From an uncultured Armatimonadota bacterium (GTDB lineage Bacteria; Armatimonadota; Fimbriimonadia; Fimbriimonadales; Fimbriimonadaceae): a stretch of DNA of 8,572 bases. The notes below the pieces were generated by a model that saw only the letters and a program-made list of their open reading frames with translations, was not told where the DNA came from and ran no database searches. This document shows, one piece after another, positions 5,497 through 8,572 of the stretch. Both the position numbers and the translations under genes were made by a program. Location: the NCBI GenBank assembly GCA_946478935.1, contig CAMLEL010000079.1, positions 1 through 8,572 on the forward strand, given 5' to 3'. Positions within the stretch are counted from its first letter, which is position 1. Every line of letters starts with the position of its first letter.

Positions 5497-6984
5497 ATGC
5501 GCGAGATCGATCGCCAAATTTTTGAAGCGGCCCGAGAGGGATATGCGGCCAGGGTTACCGAACTCGTGGCGGGCGGCGCCAGCGTGGATGCCCGACATCC
5601 GGCATACTGCGACCACGGTGCATTCCTGGTTGACTTCACGCCCTTGATGTGGGCAGCCGCGAGTCCAAGATCCAATGCGGCCACGGTGAGAGCCCTGCTC
5701 TCGGCAGGATCCGATGTATTCACGGTTTCGGCCGGCGAAGTGACGGCGCTTTTCTACGCGGCGGGTGGAGTCACCCACTATCCACCGACTCCTGAGTACC
5801 TTTCGAAACTGCCACCAGATCATCCATTTTTGGATTGGGGTGGCGGTGACGCCGAACGGCTGCGTCTCATTCTCGATGCCGGAGCGAACCCCAGCGAGTT
5901 TGCAAACAATGGCCGGACGTCGGTGGGTGAAGCGGCTTCGATCGGAGATCCTGAGAGATTGCGCTTACTGATCGAGCGCGGCGCTTCCGTTTGGCCAGTT
6001 CCGGCCAAGAACCGAGCCCGGTGGCCGAAGGAGTTCGAGATTCCGGAATTGGAGCGCGATCGGACGAACGAGCAGTTCGAAACCTACGCGGTTCCCCTCT
6101 TTCAAGCCGCGCAGAGTGGCAGCGCAGATTGCGTTCAACTTATTTTAGAAGCGGGATTTCCTGCCGACTTTATCTGCCAGGGCGAAAACGCTTTGGACCA
6201 TGCCGCAAGCGTGGAAGTGGTCGAGGCCCTGTGGAATGCCGGGGCGCGAATGGGACCTGGCCGGTTCAGCTTTGATGCGGTAGACGAAGCGTTCGAAGAT
6301 GAGAAATACGCCGTTGCCCAATTTCTCATCGATCAATTCCCGGATTCTGAGCGAGCGCATTACATCAATGAAAAACTGATGACGTGTTCAGGGGTGCGAA
6401 TGAACCCGCACGCCGTTCGCATCCTTCTCGGAATGGGTGCCGACCCGAACTATCTAAGCAAAGACCTGGGCACTCCATTGACTTGGTGCTGCTGGCAGGG
6501 AGACGGGAATGGTGGACGCGAAAACGAGGTGGTGTTGGAGACCCTGGGCATCTTATTGGAGGCGGGAGCAGACGTAAACAAAGGGACCCGAAGAGGGTTA
6601 TATCCAATCCACGAAGCGGTCGATGGAGACTGGGGATCGCCCTCGTCCGTCCGAGTTTTGATCGAGCATGGCGCAGACTTGAACGTCCGTGATGAAGGCG
6701 GCAATACGGCGCTGATGCTCGCAGCCAACCGTGGCGAGGTCCGATGTATATCTCTACTATTGGCAGCAGGAGCTGACCGGACCTTGAGAAACAAACGTAA
6801 GAAAACTGCCCTGGATACTGCGCAGGATCACATGAAGGTGTGGAAAGGCATCGTCAAGCGGCCGCCCAAAATGGTTTCGAAGTTCATGAAGAAGATCGGC
6901 ATCGATCACGAGGCCATGGCGGAATCTCACCAAAAGGCGCTCGCCGAAGCCGAAGAAGCCGTAAAGTTATTAAGTGAGTCTTAG
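5497..6984 (+). CDS. ankyrin-repeat protein
   Basis: A 495-aa protein built from about eight to ten ankyrin-like helix-turn-helix repeats, a protein-binding fold. Clear repeats are FTPLMWAAA...VRALLSAGSD (47-73), RLRLILDAGANPSEF (121-135), GRTSVGEAASIGDPERLRLL (139-158), PLFQAAQSGSADCVQLILEA (200-219), VRILLGMGADPNYL (307-320), LGILLEAGADVN (350-361), LYPIHEAV...VRVLIEHGADLNVRD (368-399) and NTALMLAANRGEVRCISLLL (403-422). The repeats are degenerate in the middle and canonical near the end, followed by a charged C-terminal tail (about 445-495) that looks helical. No signal peptide or membrane helix is seen, so it is likely cytosolic. It starts 11 nt after the membrane enzyme's stop, without a clear Shine-Dalgarno sequence, so it may be translated by coupling. 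The binding partner is unknown. Confidence 0.9.
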   Translation: MREIDRQIFEAAREGYAARVTELVAGGASVDARHPAYCDHGAFLVDFTPLMWAAASPRSNAATVRALLSAGSDVFTVSAGEVTALFYAAGGVTHYPPTPEYLSKLPPDHPFLDWGGGDAERLRLILDAGANPSEFANNGRTSVGEAASIGDPERLRLLIERGASVWPVPAKNRARWPKEFEIPELERDRTNEQFETYAVPLFQAAQSGSADCVQLILEAGFPADFICQGENALDHAASVEVVEALWNAGARMGPGRFSFDAVDEAFEDEKYAVAQFLIDQFPDSERAHYINEKLMTCSGVRMNPHAVRILLGMGADPNYLSKDLGTPLTWCCWQGDGNGGRENEVVLETLGILLEAGADVNKGTRRGLYPIHEAVDGDWGSPSSVRVLIEHGADLNVRDEGGNTALMLAANRGEVRCISLLLAAGADRTLRNKRKKTALDTAQDHMKVWKGIVKRPPKMVSKFMKKIGIDHEAMAESHQKALAEAEEAVKLLSES

Positions 6985-6987
6985 GAG
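6983..6987 (+). promoter_or_regulatory. ribosome binding site of the histidine-phosphatase gene
   Basis: AGGAG ends 6 nt before ATG 6994 and overlaps the stop of the ankyrin gene (TAG 6982-6984). It shows that the original start of the phosphatase gene is 6994, in a different frame from the long open reading frame that begins at 7065, and therefore supports the frameshift call. Confidence 0.7.
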
Positions 6988-6993
6988 TTTGGA

Positions 6994-7700
6994 ATGATCA
7001 GTCTTGTCTTTCTTGCCCTCGTTCCTGCTCAAACCACGGAACTCATCTTCGTCATGCCGAAACGGTGGCAAACGCCACGGGTAGATATAACTCCACGACC
7101 CTGAATGCATTCTCTGAACTTGGAAAATCGCAGGTCACCAAACTAACGGCGCAGTTGCAGCAGATGGAGTTTGATGCCGTGATCGTGAGTCCTTCCCCAA
7201 GGGCGTTGAAGACGGTTGCACCATTTCTTCAGCGAAGCGGGACAAAGGCGGAGATTTGGCCCGAACTCTTGGAATGCTGCCACCAGGATGGAGCAGAGAG
7301 GAACTGGCCCGCATCCCCGCAGGTTAGGTTCGGTCCGAAGATCGAATGGCACTCGAGCTTGAATGGGATCTTCAATCTGCGTCCCGATGGCCAACGATTG
7401 ATCGATGCACCAACCTACAACGATGGCCTGCGGCAGGTCGACCTGGCCGTCAAGCGAATCAAGCAGACATGGTCAAATTCTGGGAAGCGAGTGCTGATTG
7501 TGGGGCACTCCATCCACGGCGGGATGCTGATCAGAAAGCTTTCTGGCGGGAGCAAGGTTGCGCTGGAGAATGCCGTGCCCGTGCATCTGGAAGAGAAGGA
7601 GTCAGGCGTCTTTAAGATCAAGCCTGCCGATTATCCGGTTATGGTGCGCGGGAAAGGACTCGAACCTTCACGCCTTGTGGGCACTACCACCTCAAGGTAG
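6994..7700 (+). pseudogene. secreted histidine-phosphatase family protein, frameshifted at the catalytic RH motif
   Basis: Starting at ATG 6994, frame one encodes a signal-peptide-like MISLVFLALVPAQ followed by TTELIFV, the expected first strand of a histidine phosphatase. That frame then stops early, at a TGA near 7099. The catalytic motif CGT CAT GCC GAA ACG (RHAET, 7050-7064) is in another frame that stays open to 7700. The sequence TTCGTCAT would read correctly as TTC GTC CGT CAT, so one CGTC copy of a tandem pair appears lost; a one-base loss giving LIFRHAET is an alternative. The second frame holds the rest of the family: SPSPRALKTVAPFLQ, WPELLE and VLIVGHSIHGGMLIRKL. Its only start after the stop at 6975 is GTG 7065, which omits the catalytic His, so a protein made from there should be inactive. 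The final 19 codons or so lie on the antisense strand of the tRNA-Leu gene. A sequencing error cannot be excluded. Confidence 0.78.
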
Positions 7701-7727
7701 CGCGTCTACCAATTTCGCCACCCGCGC
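7642..7727 (-). tRNA. tRNA-Leu, anticodon GAG
   Basis: On the minus strand the acceptor GCGCGGG (7727-7721) pairs with CCCGCGC (7652-7646), followed by discriminator A (7645) and an encoded CCA (7644-7642). The anticodon arm CTACC-TTGAGGT-GGTAG places GAG at positions 34-36, reading CUC and CUU. The long variable arm (GCC...GGC stem) marks a type II tRNA, as expected for leucine. The T arm GAAGG-TTCGAGT-CCTTT pairs with one G-U. The D loop AAATTGGTAGA carries the usual GG. All arms look intact and functional. Confidence 0.97.
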
Positions 7728-7737
7728 GCAATCGGAG

Positions 7738-7743
7738 ATTTTA
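7738..7743 (-). promoter_or_regulatory. possible -10 box of the tRNA-Leu gene
   Basis: TAAAAT on the minus strand ends 10 nt before the mature 5' end of the tRNA. It is one mismatch from the sigma-70 -10 consensus. No good -35 box is found 16-18 bp upstream, and the GtaA-like gene ends only 51 nt upstream on the same strand, so read-through is also possible. Confidence 0.35.
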
Positions 7744-7778
7744 CCAGACGGAGGGTGGCCATGGCGTGGGCCGATGTC

Positions 7779-8572
7779 CTATTTCAGGAGCATCGGCATA
7801 AACACGCCTCCCACGACGGATCGCGCCTGGAACCCGGCCTGCTTGCCGCTGTCGGTGTAGTACCAATCAGTCAGGGGAACGCGGCTGGTTGTCTCGTTCA
7901 TCCACTTCCAAATGGGTCTCATGTGCCTATCGAATTCCGCGCGCGAGTCCGTCAGGCAAGCGGTCCAGACGCACCAATCGAGCTTGGTATAGGTGCTGCG
8001 GTTGTCCAGCGGGAGCCCGTATTTGCCGATCCGCTTTTGATAGGATGCCAACTCTTTGGTGTAAACGTCCTTCGGGAAGAGTTTCAGGTCCAGCACCTTG
8101 TCCCAAATCAGGTTGTATTTTTGGCTCCAAGTGCCCGGCTTGTCGAAGGCTAGTCGGAAATGATCGCCGTCGTCTGCCATGCGGGCCCACTCTTTGGCCA
8201 TTGTTTCTGCTTTCCCGCGCAGATCGGATGCCCTCTTTGTTGCCTTGGGGTCCAGCATTGGAAGCGCTTTGGCGTAGGCGGCCAGGGCAACAATCGCTTT
8301 TAACGAGAGATTGGCGTTATGCGCGAGATGACCGGCAAAGTCGTCTGTGCAAAGCTGGTTCTCGGGGTCCATGCCCTTTGATAGGAGGTAATCGGCCCAC
8401 TTGTCCAACAGGGGTTTGTATTGGGCAACGAAGGGTCGATGCTCGTCATGTTCGGCCAAAGCTGAGGCAAGAATCAGCATGTTGCCGCACTCTTCCACCG
8501 GCATTTGGTTCTCTTCGGTTTTTTCGCCTCCGCCATAGACCTGGCCATTGGCGAGCGGATACTGACCGAGGT
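7779..8572 (-). CDS. glutaminase A-like protein (GtaA / DUF4965 family), C-terminal part; 5' end outside the window
   Basis: The 3' portion, 263 codons plus TAG, of a large hydrolase-like protein that runs in from the right edge. The most telling stretch, at the window edge, reads LGQYPLANGQVYGG, then EKTEENQMPVEECGNMLIL, the conserved core of the GtaA six-hairpin (DUF4965) family. Other family-like stretches are KWADYLLSKGMDP, FAGHLAHNANLSLKAIVAL, TWSQKYNLIWDKVL, YGLPLDNRSTYTKLDWCVW, VPLTDWYYTDSGK and a final QARSVVGGVFMPMLLK. Fungal GtaA is an extracellular glutaminase; in bacteria the substrate is not established, and the fold resembles six-hairpin glycosidases. The first ATG visible (8504) is internal, not the start, since homology continues upstream to the edge. 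A signal peptide is expected but would be out of view. The gene lies convergent to the phosphatase remnant. Confidence 0.9.
   Translation of the reverse strand, partial: LGQYPLANGQVYGGGEKTEENQMPVEECGNMLILASALAEHDEHRPFVAQYKPLLDKWADYLLSKGMDPENQLCTDDFAGHLAHNANLSLKAIVALAAYAKALPMLDPKATKRASDLRGKAETMAKEWARMADDGDHFRLAFDKPGTWSQKYNLIWDKVLDLKLFPKDVYTKELASYQKRIGKYGLPLDNRSTYTKLDWCVWTACLTDSRAEFDRHMRPIWKWMNETTSRVPLTDWYYTDSGKQAGFQARSVVGGVFMPMLLK

Noticed and set aside
5335..5823. 162-aa minus-strand open reading frame spanning the membrane enzyme and ankyrin genes
   Set aside because: It is antisense to two well-supported genes, shows no recognisable domain and is rich in Arg and Ser as shadow frames of GC-rich genes often are.
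7755..8153. 132-aa plus-strand open reading frame
   Set aside because: It is the antisense shadow of the GtaA-like gene, whose minus-strand frame shows family motifs along its whole visible length.

Overview
The window reads as a gene-dense bacterial chromosome of moderately high GC content. Two genes run off its ends: alaS on the left and a glutaminase-A-like gene on the right. No transposase, integrase, CRISPR array or phage module is visible. A free-living environmental bacterium of a less-studied phylum, such as Armatimonadota or Planctomycetota, would fit the DUF4965/GtaA-type hydrolase, the unusual AlaRS, the ankyrin protein and the scarcity of Shine-Dalgarno sites. This placement is a low-confidence impression, because no marker here is decisive.

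Left part (1-2243). On the minus strand, a cytosolic SGNH/GDSL hydrolase (1347-1940) lies upstream of alaS (1-1283, 3' end missing). Both starts lack a Shine-Dalgarno sequence. Each instead has a TTGGNR-17 bp-TANNCT promoter-like pair ending 10-12 nt before the ATG, which suggests very short or leaderless transcripts. Diverging from them is a small DUF1272 zinc-ribbon-like gene (2061-2243, plus strand) with a good ribosome binding site.

Middle part (2244-6984, plus strand). An AT-rich region contains a perfect 12-bp inverted repeat, a hairpin and a palindrome over a start codon. It leads into a tightly packed gene set. First comes a 56-aa single-pass membrane protein with a YLDGGSGS motif (2458-2628), whose stop overlaps the next start as TAATG. 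Next is a two-part protein (2628-3992) with an N-terminal half carrying a kinase-like D/N/D signature and a C-terminal SAM-dependent methyltransferase. It overlaps by ATGA a five-helix membrane protein with an alkaline-phosphatase/sulfatase-like (LTA-synthase-like) outer domain (3989-5485). An ankyrin-repeat protein (5497-6984) follows after 11 nt. The first three look like a cell-surface glycan or lipid modification cassette: a small membrane partner, a cytosolic kinase-like/methyltransferase and an extracytoplasmic phospho- or sulfo-group transferase or hydrolase. This is the best candidate for an undescribed system in the window.

Right part (6985-8572). A secreted histidine-phosphatase gene (6994-7700, plus strand) has a clear ribosome binding site and signal peptide but is frameshifted exactly at its catalytic RH motif, consistent with loss of one copy of a CGTC tandem repeat. 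Its reading frame continues through the antisense of a tRNA-Leu(GAG) gene (7642-7727, minus strand, CCA encoded). Upstream of the tRNA on the minus strand is the 3' part of a GtaA/DUF4965-family gene (7779-8572).
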